Assembly (NCBI RefSeq): GCF_002370355.1
Contig: NZ_AP017929.1
Coordinates: 930,001-994,000 of the forward strand
Direction of reading: 5' to 3'
Length of the DNA: 64,000 nucleotides
Origin: Latilactobacillus sakei subsp. sakei DSM 20017 = JCM 1157
GTDB taxonomy: Bacteria > Bacillota > Bacilli > Lactobacillales > Lactobacillaceae
Below are positions 41,369-49,353 of this stretch, piece after piece. The stretch's first letter is position 1, and the number at the start of each line of letters is the position of its first letter. Position numbers and translations under genes: made by a program. The notes beneath the pieces were generated by a model. That model was not told where the DNA came from. It worked only from the letters and a program-made list of their open reading frames with translations, and did no database searches.

Positions 41369-42565
41369 ATGAAAGAAGTAGTTATTATGAGTGCCAAACG
41401 AACACCAATCGGGAAGTTTGGCGGTCAATTAGCCAGTTTAACCGCAGTCGATTTGGGGACAATCGCGGCTAAAGCAGCGATTCAAGCAGCTGGCATTGAA
41501 GCTGACCAAATTGATCAAGCTATTTTTGGCAATGTCTTACAAGCTGGTTCAGGACAAAATGTTGCTCGTCAAATCGCATTAAATAGCGGTTTAGCACAAA
41601 CGAGCGTTGCGATGACTGTGAATGAAGTTTGTGGTTCTGGTTTGAAGGCCATCCGTCTTGCACAAAGTGCGATTGTGATGGGCGATGCCGATGTCGTTTT
41701 AGTTGGTGGGACTGAAAGCATGTCACAAGCACCTTATTTGAATAAAGGGATGCGTTTTGGCAGTAAGTTTGGTGATCAAACCGTTGTCGATAGTATCAGT
41801 AGTGAAGGTTTAAATGATGCCTTCACCAATAAACCAATGGGGATTACGGCTGAAAATGTGGCTGCCAAATACGGTATTACACGTTTGATGCAAGATACAT
41901 TCGCTCTAGAATCACATCAAAAAGCGGCTAAGGCAACACAAGCTGGCTGGTTTGATGCTGAAATTGTCCCCGTGACTGTGCAACAACGACGCGCAACCTT
42001 TGAAGTGAGTCAAGACGAAGGGATTCGTCCAGATACAACGCTTGAAACAATGGGCAAATTACGACCAGCCTTCCAAGCAGACGGCACCGTTACAGCGGCC
42101 AATGCTTCAGGGATCAATGATGGTGCGTCGGCAATGATCGTGATGTCTAAAGAAAAAGCAGAAGCACTCGGTCTTGTTTATCAAGCAACATTAGTTGGTT
42201 ATCAAGAAGTCGGCATGGATCCTAATTACATGGGCTACACACCAGTACCTGCCATCCAACAATTATTGGCTAAACAAGATCAAACGGTTGCTGATATTGA
42301 TTTATTTGAAATCAATGAAGCTTTTGCAGCCTCAAGCGTTGCTGTTCAAAACGGCTTAGCGTTAGACACTGCCAAAGTGAACGTTGCCGGTGGTGCGGTT
42401 GCTTTAGGGCATCCAATCGGGGCTTCGGGCACACGAATTATGACGACCTTATTGCACCAATTAAAACGGACCAACCAAACAACTGGGATCGCCTCATTAT
42501 GTATTGGTGGTGGCTTAGGGATTGCTTATGAAATCCAACTGAACGAGGCGTGGCTAAATGACTAG
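41369..42565 (+). CDS. Acetyl-CoA C-acetyltransferase (thiolase)
   Basis: Condenses two acetyl-CoA to acetoacetyl-CoA, the first mevalonate-pathway step. The 398-aa sequence has the nucleophilic Cys in VNEVCGSGLKAIRLA (about residue 88), FEINEAFAASS, the His in GHPIGASGTRI and the second Cys in SLCIGGGLG. The ATG at 41369 follows GAGGG; a GTG at 41354 is in frame but overlaps that site. It overlaps mvaA by 8 bases, forming the thl-mvaA-mvaS operon for isoprenoid and undecaprenyl carrier synthesis. Confidence 0.94.
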   Translation: MKEVVIMSAKRTPIGKFGGQLASLTAVDLGTIAAKAAIQAAGIEADQIDQAIFGNVLQAGSGQNVARQIALNSGLAQTSVAMTVNEVCGSGLKAIRLAQSAIVMGDADVVLVGGTESMSQAPYLNKGMRFGSKFGDQTVVDSISSEGLNDAFTNKPMGITAENVAAKYGITRLMQDTFALESHQKAAKATQAGWFDAEIVPVTVQQRRATFEVSQDEGIRPDTTLETMGKLRPAFQADGTVTAANASGINDGASAMIVMSKEKAEALGLVYQATLVGYQEVGMDPNYMGYTPVPAIQQLLAKQDQTVADIDLFEINEAFAASSVAVQNGLALDTAKVNVAGGAVALGHPIGASGTRIMTTLLHQLKRTNQTTGIASLCIGGGLGIAYEIQLNEAWLND

Positions 42566-43826
42566 TCCAAAGTTTTACCAACTGTCAAAATCAGAACGGT
42601 TAGCACGTTTAGTTGAAGCTAACCAACTTTCAGAAAAAGATGCACAATTTTTAGCACAAAGCCAACCTTTAGCAGATGAATTAGCCGATAGTATGATTGA
42701 AAACTATATCGGTCAATACCATCTGCCCTTAGGCATTGTGCAGGACGTTATGGTAGCTGGTAAGGTTTATCAAGTACCGATGGCAATCGAAGAACCATCA
42801 GTGATTGCCGCGGCTAATAACGCAGCGAAGATGATGCGCCTAAATGGTGGTGTCACAATCGAAAGCGGGCAGCGTGTGATGTTTGGTGAAGTCGTGTTAA
42901 CTGATTTACCTCAGCTAGTAGATGCTGTAAAATGGGTGGATAACCATTTTGTTATTTTGCAAGAGGTTGCTCAAAAAGCACATCCGTCAATTGTCAAACG
43001 AGGTGGTGGTTTGCAGAAAATCACAACAACCATCGTTGAAAATCGTTTTCTGAAATTAAATCTTGAAATTGATACCAAAGCCGCAATGGGCGCTAATATT
43101 GTGAATACCATTTGTGAAGCAATTGCTCACGCCGTACAAGCGACTTTAGGTGGGACTATTTTGTTGAGTGTTTTGACTAACGCCGCATTTGGGTCCGTTG
43201 TTAAAGCTTCAGTGACACTTAATCCGGAGACTTTAGCAACGGCGACCTTAACGGGTGAGGCAGTGGCACAACGGCTGATTGATGCGACTCAGTTTGCTCA
43301 GTTGGATGTAGCTCGGGCTGCGACGCACAATAAGGGGATTATGAACGGGATTGATGCTGTGATTATGGCAACTGGTAATGACTGGCGGGCGATTGAAGCC
43401 GGTGCGCATAGTTATGCCGCACGCACCGGCCACTATCAACCCTTAACGGATTGGTCGTGGACTAGTGACCATCAACTGCGCGGTCAAATTGCCGTCCCAT
43501 TACCAGTCGGCATTGTCGGTGGTTCAATCGGTATTTTACCGACAGTTCAAGTTGCCCAGCGTTTACTGACCATCGAAACGGCCGAAGAATTAGCTGGTGT
43601 GATTGCGGCCATCGGGTTAGGTCAGAATTTAGCGGCCTTGAAAGCCCTCGTTTCAGACGGGATTCAAAAAGGGCACATGGCACTCCAAGCTAAATCACTC
43701 GCAATTGCAGTCGGCGCGACAGCTAGCGAGTTAACCACGTTATTACCACAATTATTAAAAGCACCGCACTTAAATACTGAAACAGCGACGACTTTATTAA
43801 GTCAAATCCGTGCTGAAAACAGATAG
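42558..43826 (+). CDS. mvaA: Hydroxymethylglutaryl-CoA reductase (class II)
   Basis: Reduces HMG-CoA to mevalonate. The 422-aa length and single soluble domain mark the class II bacterial form. Visible parts: MIENYIGQYHLPLGI near residue 52, VPMAIEEPSVIAAA with the catalytic Glu, KAAMGANIVNTI, ATHNKGIMNGIDAV with the catalytic Lys, and the GxxGG segment LPVGIVGGSIG. The gene overlaps thiolase by 8 bases; mvaS follows 14 bases later. Confidence 0.95.
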   Translation: MTSPKFYQLSKSERLARLVEANQLSEKDAQFLAQSQPLADELADSMIENYIGQYHLPLGIVQDVMVAGKVYQVPMAIEEPSVIAAANNAAKMMRLNGGVTIESGQRVMFGEVVLTDLPQLVDAVKWVDNHFVILQEVAQKAHPSIVKRGGGLQKITTTIVENRFLKLNLEIDTKAAMGANIVNTICEAIAHAVQATLGGTILLSVLTNAAFGSVVKASVTLNPETLATATLTGEAVAQRLIDATQFAQLDVARAATHNKGIMNGIDAVIMATGNDWRAIEAGAHSYAARTGHYQPLTDWSWTSDHQLRGQIAVPLPVGIVGGSIGILPTVQVAQRLLTIETAEELAGVIAAIGLGQNLAALKALVSDGIQKGHMALQAKSLAIAVGATASELTTLLPQLLKAPHLNTETATTLLSQIRAENR

Positions 43827-43840
43827 ATTGGAAGTTTATT

Positions 43841-45004
43841 ATGCAAATTGGAATTGATAAATTGGGTCTTTTTACCCCAAATACTTATTTAGATCTTGTC
43901 ATGTTAGCAAACGCGCGTGGTGTTGACCCTGATAAATTTACAATTGGGATTGGCCAAGATCAAATGGCGATTGCACCATTAAGCCAAGATAGTGTCACAA
44001 TGGGCGCTAACGCCGCTTTGGATTTATTAGAAGGTGAATCACGCGACAATATTTCATTGTTGATTTTAGGAACTGAATCAGGCATTGATCAATCTAAAGC
44101 TGGTGCTATCTATATTCAACGCTTATTAGGACTCAGCAATGCACGGACTTTTGAAATTAAGGAAGCTTGTTACGGTGCAACTGCTGGTTTAATGACAGCT
44201 TATGATTATGTTGCGGCTCATCCGGATCAAAAGGCATTAGTGATTGGTTCTGATATTGCGCGCTACGGTTTAGAGACACCGGGTGAAGTGACACAAGGTG
44301 CCGGCGCCGTTGCAATGTTGGTCAGTGCCCAACCACGTTTGATGGTTCTTGAGCCAGAAACAAGTATCCACAGTGAAGACATTCAAGATTTCTGGCGTCC
44401 AAACTATTCTAAAGAGGCCTTTGCACGAGGCAAATATTCAACAGAACAATACATCGAATTCTTCCAAAAAACATGGGCTGATTACCGTGCTAAAACGGGT
44501 CGGACAATTGCTGATTTCAAGGCTTTAGCTTTCCACTTACCTTATACTAAGATGGGGCTAAAAGCATTGCGGACGATTTTAGATGAAGGCAGCGAGGCAC
44601 AACAAGCACAACTCTTAGAACGGTATGCTGAAAGTACCTTGTACAGTCGTCAAATCGGGAATATCTATACGGGTGCACTATATTTAGGCTTCCTCTCATT
44701 ATTGGAACACTCAACTAATCTAGAAGCTGGCGATCGAATCGGTCTTTTCAGTTACGGCTCAGGTGCTGTTAGCGAATTTTTCACAGGGATTCTACAACCA
44801 GGTTTCGAAAAACAATTAGCAAAGCAAAAACATGCTGATCTATTGGCCAACCGTCGCCAACTCACGATGGTTGAATACGAAACACAATTCCAAACGGAAC
44901 TACCAGAAGACGGTAGTGAATACGAAATTGACCTCACAATGGATAACGCCCCAATTATCCTAAAAGGCGTGAAGGACCACGAAAGAATATATATGACAAG
45001 ATAG
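43841..45004 (+). CDS. mvaS: Hydroxymethylglutaryl-CoA synthase
   Basis: Condenses acetoacetyl-CoA with acetyl-CoA to HMG-CoA. The 387-aa protein has the catalytic Glu in LILGTESGIDQSKA (about residue 79), the Cys in EIKEACYGATAGLMTA (about 111) and the His in ALAFHLPYTKMGLKAL (about 233), plus the GSG loop FSYGSGAVSEFF. Last gene of the mevalonate operon. Its TAG stop provides the first base of structured repeat copy C, followed by a terminator, so the repeat is part of the operon 3' UTR. Confidence 0.96.
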   Translation: MQIGIDKLGLFTPNTYLDLVMLANARGVDPDKFTIGIGQDQMAIAPLSQDSVTMGANAALDLLEGESRDNISLLILGTESGIDQSKAGAIYIQRLLGLSNARTFEIKEACYGATAGLMTAYDYVAAHPDQKALVIGSDIARYGLETPGEVTQGAGAVAMLVSAQPRLMVLEPETSIHSEDIQDFWRPNYSKEAFARGKYSTEQYIEFFQKTWADYRAKTGRTIADFKALAFHLPYTKMGLKALRTILDEGSEAQQAQLLERYAESTLYSRQIGNIYTGALYLGFLSLLEHSTNLEAGDRIGLFSYGSGAVSEFFTGILQPGFEKQLAKQKHADLLANRRQLTMVEYETQFQTELPEDGSEYEIDLTMDNAPIILKGVKDHERIYMTR

Positions 45005-45121
45005 AGTGGCTTAGCAACCGGGATGATTCTGAGGATTAGCCTAGTTAGGGAAATAATCGGTTTTATCGATTATTTAACTGACGTAGCTAAACGCAAGAAT
45101 CAGGTTGATAAGGCACGTTTC
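45004..45121 (+). repeat. Structured repeat copy C, starting in the mvaS stop codon
   Basis: Sense with mvaS. Starts GAGTGGCTTAGCAACC, ends GGTTGATAAGGCACGTTTC, with pairing outer arms and GATTCT/AGAATC inner arms. Core CTGAGGATTAGCCTAGTTAG. The unit is followed within a few bases by the operon terminator. Confidence 0.82.
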
Positions 45122-45168
45122 AAAAAGACGCTTTCGATAAGTTAATCTTATCCGAATCGTCTTTTTGT
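45122..45168 (+). terminator. Mevalonate operon terminator
   Basis: AAAAAGACG.TTCGATAAG-TTAAT-CTTATCCGAA.CGTCTTTTT stem-loop with T-run. Confidence 0.85.
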
Positions 45169-45241
45169 TTTAGCTTAAAACGTTGTTATATCAGCATTTT
45201 AAAAGTTTTTGAAATTAATTCAAAAAAATGAGGTGTTTTAG

Positions 45242-45270
45242 TTGTAACCGGTTACATAAGATGGTATATT
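45242..45270 (+). promoter_or_regulatory. Promoter of the candidate ncRNA
   Basis: TTGTAA (45242-45247), a 17-base spacer and TGG-TATATT (extended -10, 45262-45270). The expected start, about 7 bases downstream, falls exactly on the 5' base of the RNA's terminal stem. Confidence 0.7.
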
Positions 45271-45276
45271 AATGGT

Positions 45277-45779
45277 GAGGAAAGATAGCTTGGCAGAACA
45301 AAACCAAGTGAACCACATTTGTTAAGCGCCACCGTATTTGTCAGTTATTAAGTAACAAAAGGTACAAATTGTTAAAGTTTTAGAACCAAAATCACAACAA
45401 CACATCGCAAGATAAGATTGGTAAAAGTACACTGAGTGATTGCTAGGAAGTGGGTCCAATGACAACTTAATTGCAAAATCAAAGCGTATAAGTGCGAGTA
45501 TATCGGAGGCTGATGTCTGTTAAAGAATATCGTAGCAGTAACAAACGCAAAGTTAATCGTTATCGCTGAAGCTGCACGCAGAGTCAATCACCAAGAAACG
45601 ACTAAACTAGATCGAGTAATACGATAAGCAGTAGGTTAGAACAAACGATTAATTACAATTGAATATAGTATTGAGGTGTAACATTATCCAGAGTAAACAA
45701 CAGAATCAGCAAGCAGCAACCAAGCTATCTACCTCGACATAAAGGGGATTCAAAGCTATCAACTTTGAATCCTTTTTTG
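45277..45779 (+). ncRNA. Candidate large structured ncRNA of about 460-500 nt
   Basis: No credible ORF. The 5' end GAGG-AA-AGATAGCTTGG (45277-45293) pairs with CCAAGCTATCT-A-CCTC (45720-45735), giving 11 + 4 bp that close the whole molecule. A strong intrinsic terminator follows at once, and a good promoter precedes it. Internal pairings such as GTGATTG (45436) with CAATCAC (45585) are possible. It does not resemble RNase P, tmRNA, 6S or SRP RNA. An open frame on the opposite strand (45372-45587) has low-complexity composition and is rejected. Confidence 0.7.
45745..45779 (+). terminator. Terminator of the candidate ncRNA
   Basis: GGATTCAAAG-CTATCAA-CTTTGAATCC-TTTTTT, perfect 10-bp stem. Confidence 0.93.
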
Positions 45780-45783
45780 ATTG

Positions 45784-46026
45784 TCATGATTTAGTATCTG
45801 AGGCTTGTGTTCGAATCTGGTCCAAATCGATTGACTTGTTGATAAGTTGGGCACAACTTTGGCAAATTATTTGGGCGTTCGTAATTTTTAAGGTTTCGCG
45901 AATATCCATATAACCGTTCATGAAACGACCAGGGGGTAATTGAATATTGGTCCAACAGTGTTCGTTGACAGCAATTGTTTGTTGACAAATATTACAGCGA
46001 TATTCTTTTGTCGATTGATCATACAT
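45784..46026 (-). CDS. Small cysteine-rich (zinc-ribbon-like) hypothetical protein
   Basis: An 80-aa protein with two cysteine pairs, YRCNICQQTI (residues about 10-19) and IICQSCAQLI (about 53-62), spaced as in a treble-clef zinc ribbon. The middle (NEHCWTNIQLPPGRFMNGYMDIRETL) is not recognised. AAAAGGAGC site upstream of the start. Convergent with the ncRNA, whose terminator lies 5 bases beyond its stop. Confidence 0.7.
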   Translation of the reverse strand: MYDQSTKEYRCNICQQTIAVNEHCWTNIQLPPGRFMNGYMDIRETLKITNAQIICQSCAQLINKSIDLDQIRTQASDTKS

Positions 46027-46080
46027 ATTAAATCAGCTCCTTTTGATTACTAGCATACGCCTTTATTTAAAAATAGAAAC

Positions 46081-46112
46081 AAAAAAATAGCGGCATTAAC
46101 GGCCGCTATTTC
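46081..46112 (-). terminator. Terminator of the deoxyribosyltransferase gene
   Basis: On the minus strand AAATAGCGGCC-GTTAAT-GCCGCTATTTTTTT, placed directly after the stop. Confidence 0.92.
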
Positions 46113-46583
46113 TTAGTATTTTTGAACGGTTTCGATTAAAGCATCGACTGAGTTAACAATCGTGCCATTTAATTTAATTAAGCCCACCGTATAAAGATTG
46201 AGGTAATGGAATTGGTTTTCAGCAATGGTTTGCAAAGCGGCTACCTTTTGTGAATTCGTGGCGCCTTGTTGCCGACTATCTGTGTAAAGGCCGACAATTG
46301 GGATGTTACGGGCGTATGCGACACCAATTTCACTGGCCACCCCAACGTCAATTGTAGGGCCGTCTAAGACCGCAATCACTAGGTCACTGGCAACCAGTTG
46401 TTCGGTATCAGCTTGGGCAATCATTTCGGAATTAGCGTAGGCTTCTTTATCATTGATCGCTGCGTTTTCTTGTGGCAAATAGATATCTAAGGTTGGCATT
46501 GCTTGGCGTAACGCAGCAACCACGCGCGTATTGTAATCAAAATCAGCTTGTGAGAAGAGTGCATTTGCAAAATAAATTTTCAT
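46113..46583 (-). CDS. Nucleoside 2-deoxyribosyltransferase
   Basis: Exchanges purine or pyrimidine bases on 2'-deoxyribonucleosides, a salvage reaction typical of lactobacilli. The 156-aa protein starts MKIYFANALFSQADFDYN, has LVASDLVIAVLDGPTIDVGVASEIGVAYA, which carries the catalytic Glu in ASEIG, and GLYTDSRQQG. ATG at 46583 after GGAGG; nine extra codons upstream have no site. Whether it is a type I or II enzyme cannot be settled. Confidence 0.9.
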   Translation of the reverse strand: MKIYFANALFSQADFDYNTRVVAALRQAMPTLDIYLPQENAAINDKEAYANSEMIAQADTEQLVASDLVIAVLDGPTIDVGVASEIGVAYARNIPIVGLYTDSRQQGATNSQKVAALQTIAENQFHYLNLYTVGLIKLNGTIVNSVDALIETVQKY

Positions 46584-46673
46584 AATGAGCCTCCAATGTG
46601 TTTTTACCATTGTATCAAATTGCAGACGATATGCGGTACAATTAATGGATAGTAGTTAACTGGAGGGAAAAGT

Positions 46674-47180
46674 ATGCGTGAAATTCAAGAAGTACCTGGT
46701 AAAGTGACAATTAAGACAGCATTTCGGGATTACTTTAAAGGTTATTTTGACTTTATGGGCCGAAGTACGCGGGCAGGTTATTGGTGGGTAATGGGAATAA
46801 TAATATTAATACTTTATATACCACTATTTATATTATTAGGACAGTTATTAATCACTAAAGGTCATGTAGCTGGTATTAATCCTTGGATTTATTTGGGCAT
46901 CTTTGCAATTATCGCTGTAGGAATATTTATTCCAACACTTGCACTTAGTATTCGTCGTTATCGGGATGCTGGTTTAAACGGTCGGGGCGCCGTTACCTTA
47001 TGGGTTTTAAATGGACTTGCATCCAGCTATAGTCAGCAATCTCGCGGTTGGGCCTTTATTTCGGCTGTCATCGGCTTAGCGTTATTAATTACGGCATTAT
47101 TAAAAACAAATCAGTTAGAAACAGACAGTGATAATCCGCTTGTGACGTTCTTTTTGAGAGCTAAAGTGAAAGAAAACTAA
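46674..47180 (+). CDS. DUF805 family membrane protein
   Basis: A 168-aa protein with four membrane segments. The N-terminal FRDYFKGYFDFMGRSTRAGYWW and the central LALSIRRYRDAGLNGRG are the DUF805 hallmarks. A GGAGGG site supports the start. Unknown function; often linked to inner-membrane stress or transport proteins. Followed by a terminator and by structured repeat copies D0 and D on the other strand. Confidence 0.87.
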   Translation: MREIQEVPGKVTIKTAFRDYFKGYFDFMGRSTRAGYWWVMGIIILILYIPLFILLGQLLITKGHVAGINPWIYLGIFAIIAVGIFIPTLALSIRRYRDAGLNGRGAVTLWVLNGLASSYSQQSRGWAFISAVIGLALLITALLKTNQLETDSDNPLVTFFLRAKVKEN

Positions 47181-47224
47181 AACAAGCCATCCTCATTTTA
47201 AAGGATGGCTTGTTTGTTTTTTGT
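47179..47224 (+). terminator. Terminator after the DUF805 gene
   Basis: AAACAAGCCATCC-TCATTTTAAA-GGATGGCTTGTTT followed by TTTTTT. Confidence 0.9.
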
Positions 47225-47226
47225 TA

Positions 47227-47390
47227 TTAGATTAGTGCTCGGCGGTAAACGACCTTTGAAAGCACTCAAATCATAACGTGCTATTCATAGCATACTCTTG
47301 TGGCTAGCGACATCAGTCAAACAACCGATTGCATCGGTTATTCGCCTGATTAGGCTAGTCCTCAGAGTATAACCGCTATGAATAGCACTC
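47227..47390 (-). repeat. Structured repeat copies D0 (remnant) and D
   Basis: Unit D (47275-47390) has perfect outer arms GTGCTATTCATAGC / GCTATGAATAGCAC, inner ATACTCT/AGAGTAT and the central palindrome ACCGAT-TGC-ATCGGT. A partial unit D0 (47227-47267) ends in GCACTC exactly 123 bp before the D end, so the two were once tandem. Sense with rlmD, with the GAGTG end 5 bases from the rlmD stop. Confidence 0.88.
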
Positions 47391-47395
47391 ATTTT

Positions 47396-48787
47396 TTATA
47401 GATTTCTTTTTAATCTCATTGTGACGATTGCTTCTACTCTGGCCGTTTGTGGGAACATGTCTAACGGTTGGATTTTTTCAACTTGGTAGGTATGAACCAA
47501 TGTCTTAAGATCCCGCGCGAGCGTTGAAGGGTTACATGAAACGTAAACGAATTTAAGGGGCCGGCTGTCGAGAATTGCATCGATTAATTTTGGATCAAGA
47601 CCAGTCCGTGGTGGATCAACAACAAGGGCTGTTGGGACAAAGCCGTTATCTAACCATTCTGGTAAGAGGTCTTCAGCTGCACCAACGGCATAATCCACAT
47701 TGTCGATCCCGTTGATCTCTGCGTTATGTTTAGCGGCTTCGATTGAGTCGGCAATTGTATCCATACCACGCACTTCAGCGACTTGATTGGCAAGACTTAA
47801 TCCGATAGTGCCGACACCACAGTAAGCATCGACTAAGCGATCTTCAGGGGTTAAATCGAGTGCTTCTTTAACCAAGTTATACATCTTAGCGGTTTGAACT
47901 GGATTGAGTTGGAAAAAGGCGCGGGCAGTTAATTCAAACTGAACGCCGTTGAGGTTTTCCATAATCGTTTCTTGACCGGCAAGGTGCATTGTTTGGTCGC
48001 CCCATACCAAGACGTTTTTCCCTTTGTTGACGTTTTGCATAATTGAGACCACTTCGGGTAATTCAGCTTGAATGGCGGTAATTAGCGCATATTTCTTTGG
48101 TAGTTTGGGTGAATTGGTGATGAAGGTGAGTTGTGCTTCACCGGTTGAGAAAGATTCACGTACGACGATTGTTTTTAAGATGCCGGCGTTCTTTTCTTCA
48201 TCAAAGACGGGAATGCCGAGGTCTTCGACTAATTTTAAAACAGTGCGGATAATCCGCATCGTTAAATCAGTTTGGGTTGCGAATTCTGGAAGGTCAATCA
48301 AAGTATGACTGCTTGGAGCGTATAACCCAGCGCCTAAATGGTCACCTAATTGACGCACTTGGAATTGTGCTTTATTCCGGTAGTGCCATGGATTTTCCAT
48401 GCCCACCGTTTCAGTGACTTGATAGCCATTGTAGCCGTGTGGTTTGAATTTTTCTAAGGCTTGGATCATCATATCCTTTTTAAAGGCGAGTTGGCCAGGA
48501 TAACTGAGATGTTCCAATTCAATCCCACCAACTTGACCGTAAGTGGCATCTCTAGGTGTGACCCGTTGTGGTGATTCTTGACGAATCTTGTGGACCTTAG
48601 CTTCGATGAAGCGGGGGGCAACAGTTGTGACTTCGGCAATCACGACTTCTTCAGGAAGTGCACCGGGGATGAAAACAATCTTGCGTTTGTAATAACCAAT
48701 CCCTTCACCGTTAATCCCGATTCGCTTGATGGTCAGTGGGAAACGTTGGCCGACTTCGACTTCATTAGTAGTTGTTTGTTCTGGCAT
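47396..48787 (-). CDS. rlmD: 23S rRNA (uracil-5-)-methyltransferase, RlmD/TrmA family
   Basis: SAM-dependent RNA methyltransferase of 463 aa. N-terminal TRAM domain (residues about 10-70: VGQRFPLTIKRIGINGEGIGYYKRKIVFIPGALPEEVV), a central domain, and a C-terminal Rossmann fold with DRLVDAYCGVGTIGLSLA. The catalytic Asp-Pro segment is LVVDPPRTGLDPKL and the nucleophile Cys is in KFVYVSCNPSTLARDL. The four N-terminal cysteines that bind Fe-S in E. coli RlmD are absent, common in Gram-positives. Whether the target is 23S rRNA or tRNA is not decided. Confidence 0.9.
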   Translation of the reverse strand: MPEQTTTNEVEVGQRFPLTIKRIGINGEGIGYYKRKIVFIPGALPEEVVIAEVTTVAPRFIEAKVHKIRQESPQRVTPRDATYGQVGGIELEHLSYPGQLAFKKDMMIQALEKFKPHGYNGYQVTETVGMENPWHYRNKAQFQVRQLGDHLGAGLYAPSSHTLIDLPEFATQTDLTMRIIRTVLKLVEDLGIPVFDEEKNAGILKTIVVRESFSTGEAQLTFITNSPKLPKKYALITAIQAELPEVVSIMQNVNKGKNVLVWGDQTMHLAGQETIMENLNGVQFELTARAFFQLNPVQTAKMYNLVKEALDLTPEDRLVDAYCGVGTIGLSLANQVAEVRGMDTIADSIEAAKHNAEINGIDNVDYAVGAAEDLLPEWLDNGFVPTALVVDPPRTGLDPKLIDAILDSRPLKFVYVSCNPSTLARDLKTLVHTYQVEKIQPLDMFPQTARVEAIVTMRLKRNL

Positions 48788-48936
48788 TTAATTAACTCCT
48801 ATATTGTTAAAATTGTAAATAGCACGAAATTTGCTGTACCCTATTATAACAGAACCCGGTTAGAAAAAACGGATATTCTAATCGGAAACTAACAGCGTTC
48901 GATTTTGTTGCGCGTTGTGATTTATGCTACTCTATA

Positions 48937-49090
48937 GAGTGTGATGTAAGTCGGTTATGGCCTGAGGATTAGCACAGCCGGGCGAAAAATTGCGTTAGCG
49001 ATTATTTGACAGGCAGCGCTAACCGGAGGGATATGACTTGCAGAACACGTTTAAATAGAGTGTGATGCAAGTCGGTTATGTCCTGAGGAT
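48937..49090 (+). repeat. Structured repeat copies E and E2
   Basis: Unit E (48937-49053): starts GAGTGTGATGTAAGTC and ends GACTTGCAGAACACGTTT, outer arms pairing imperfectly. E2 (49058-49090) repeats the first 33 bases with few changes, offset by 121 bp, and is cut off after CTGAGGAT. Unlike other copies, no gene ends here: rlmD starts on the opposite strand upstream. Confidence 0.8.
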
Positions 49091-49172
49091 ATAATTGATG
49101 AAATGCATTTAAATAAGAAGTATGTCAGTAGCCGGGGATTAGTACTAACTCCCCATGAAGGAGCGAATAACG

Positions 49173-49352
49173 ATGAACTTTTGGGAACGAAATCAATTTT
49201 TAATTGCGATGGTGATAGTCCTTGCAATTGGGATCTATGCTTTTCAAGCGAAGAGCTTGCCATTAATCATTGGCACCCTGATTTTAGCGGTAGTCGTGAT
49301 TGGCTTTAAGATTTATCTGAATGTCAAAGCGACACGTAACGGGAGAAAATAA
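49173..49352 (+). CDS. Small membrane protein upstream of recX
   Basis: A 59-aa protein with two hydrophobic segments (FLIAMVIVLAIGIYAF and LIIGTLILAVVVIGFKIYL) and a basic C-terminus (KATRNGRK). ATG at 49173 follows AAGGAGCG; a start six codons earlier overlaps that site. Its stop is 1 base before the recX start, so both are co-transcribed. Not recognised. Confidence 0.65.
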   Translation: MNFWERNQFLIAMVIVLAIGIYAFQAKSLPLIIGTLILAVVVIGFKIYLNVKATRNGRK

Positions 49353-49353
49353 G

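Noticed and set aside
45277-45400. GAGGAAAG near the ncRNA 5' end as a sign of RNase P RNA
   Set aside because: The rest of the conserved RNase P RNA regions is absent, so the match is coincidental.
45372-45587. Minus-strand ORF of 71 codons inside the ncRNA region
   Set aside because: No ribosome-binding site, unusual composition, and the plus strand shows promoter, closing stem and terminator of an RNA gene.
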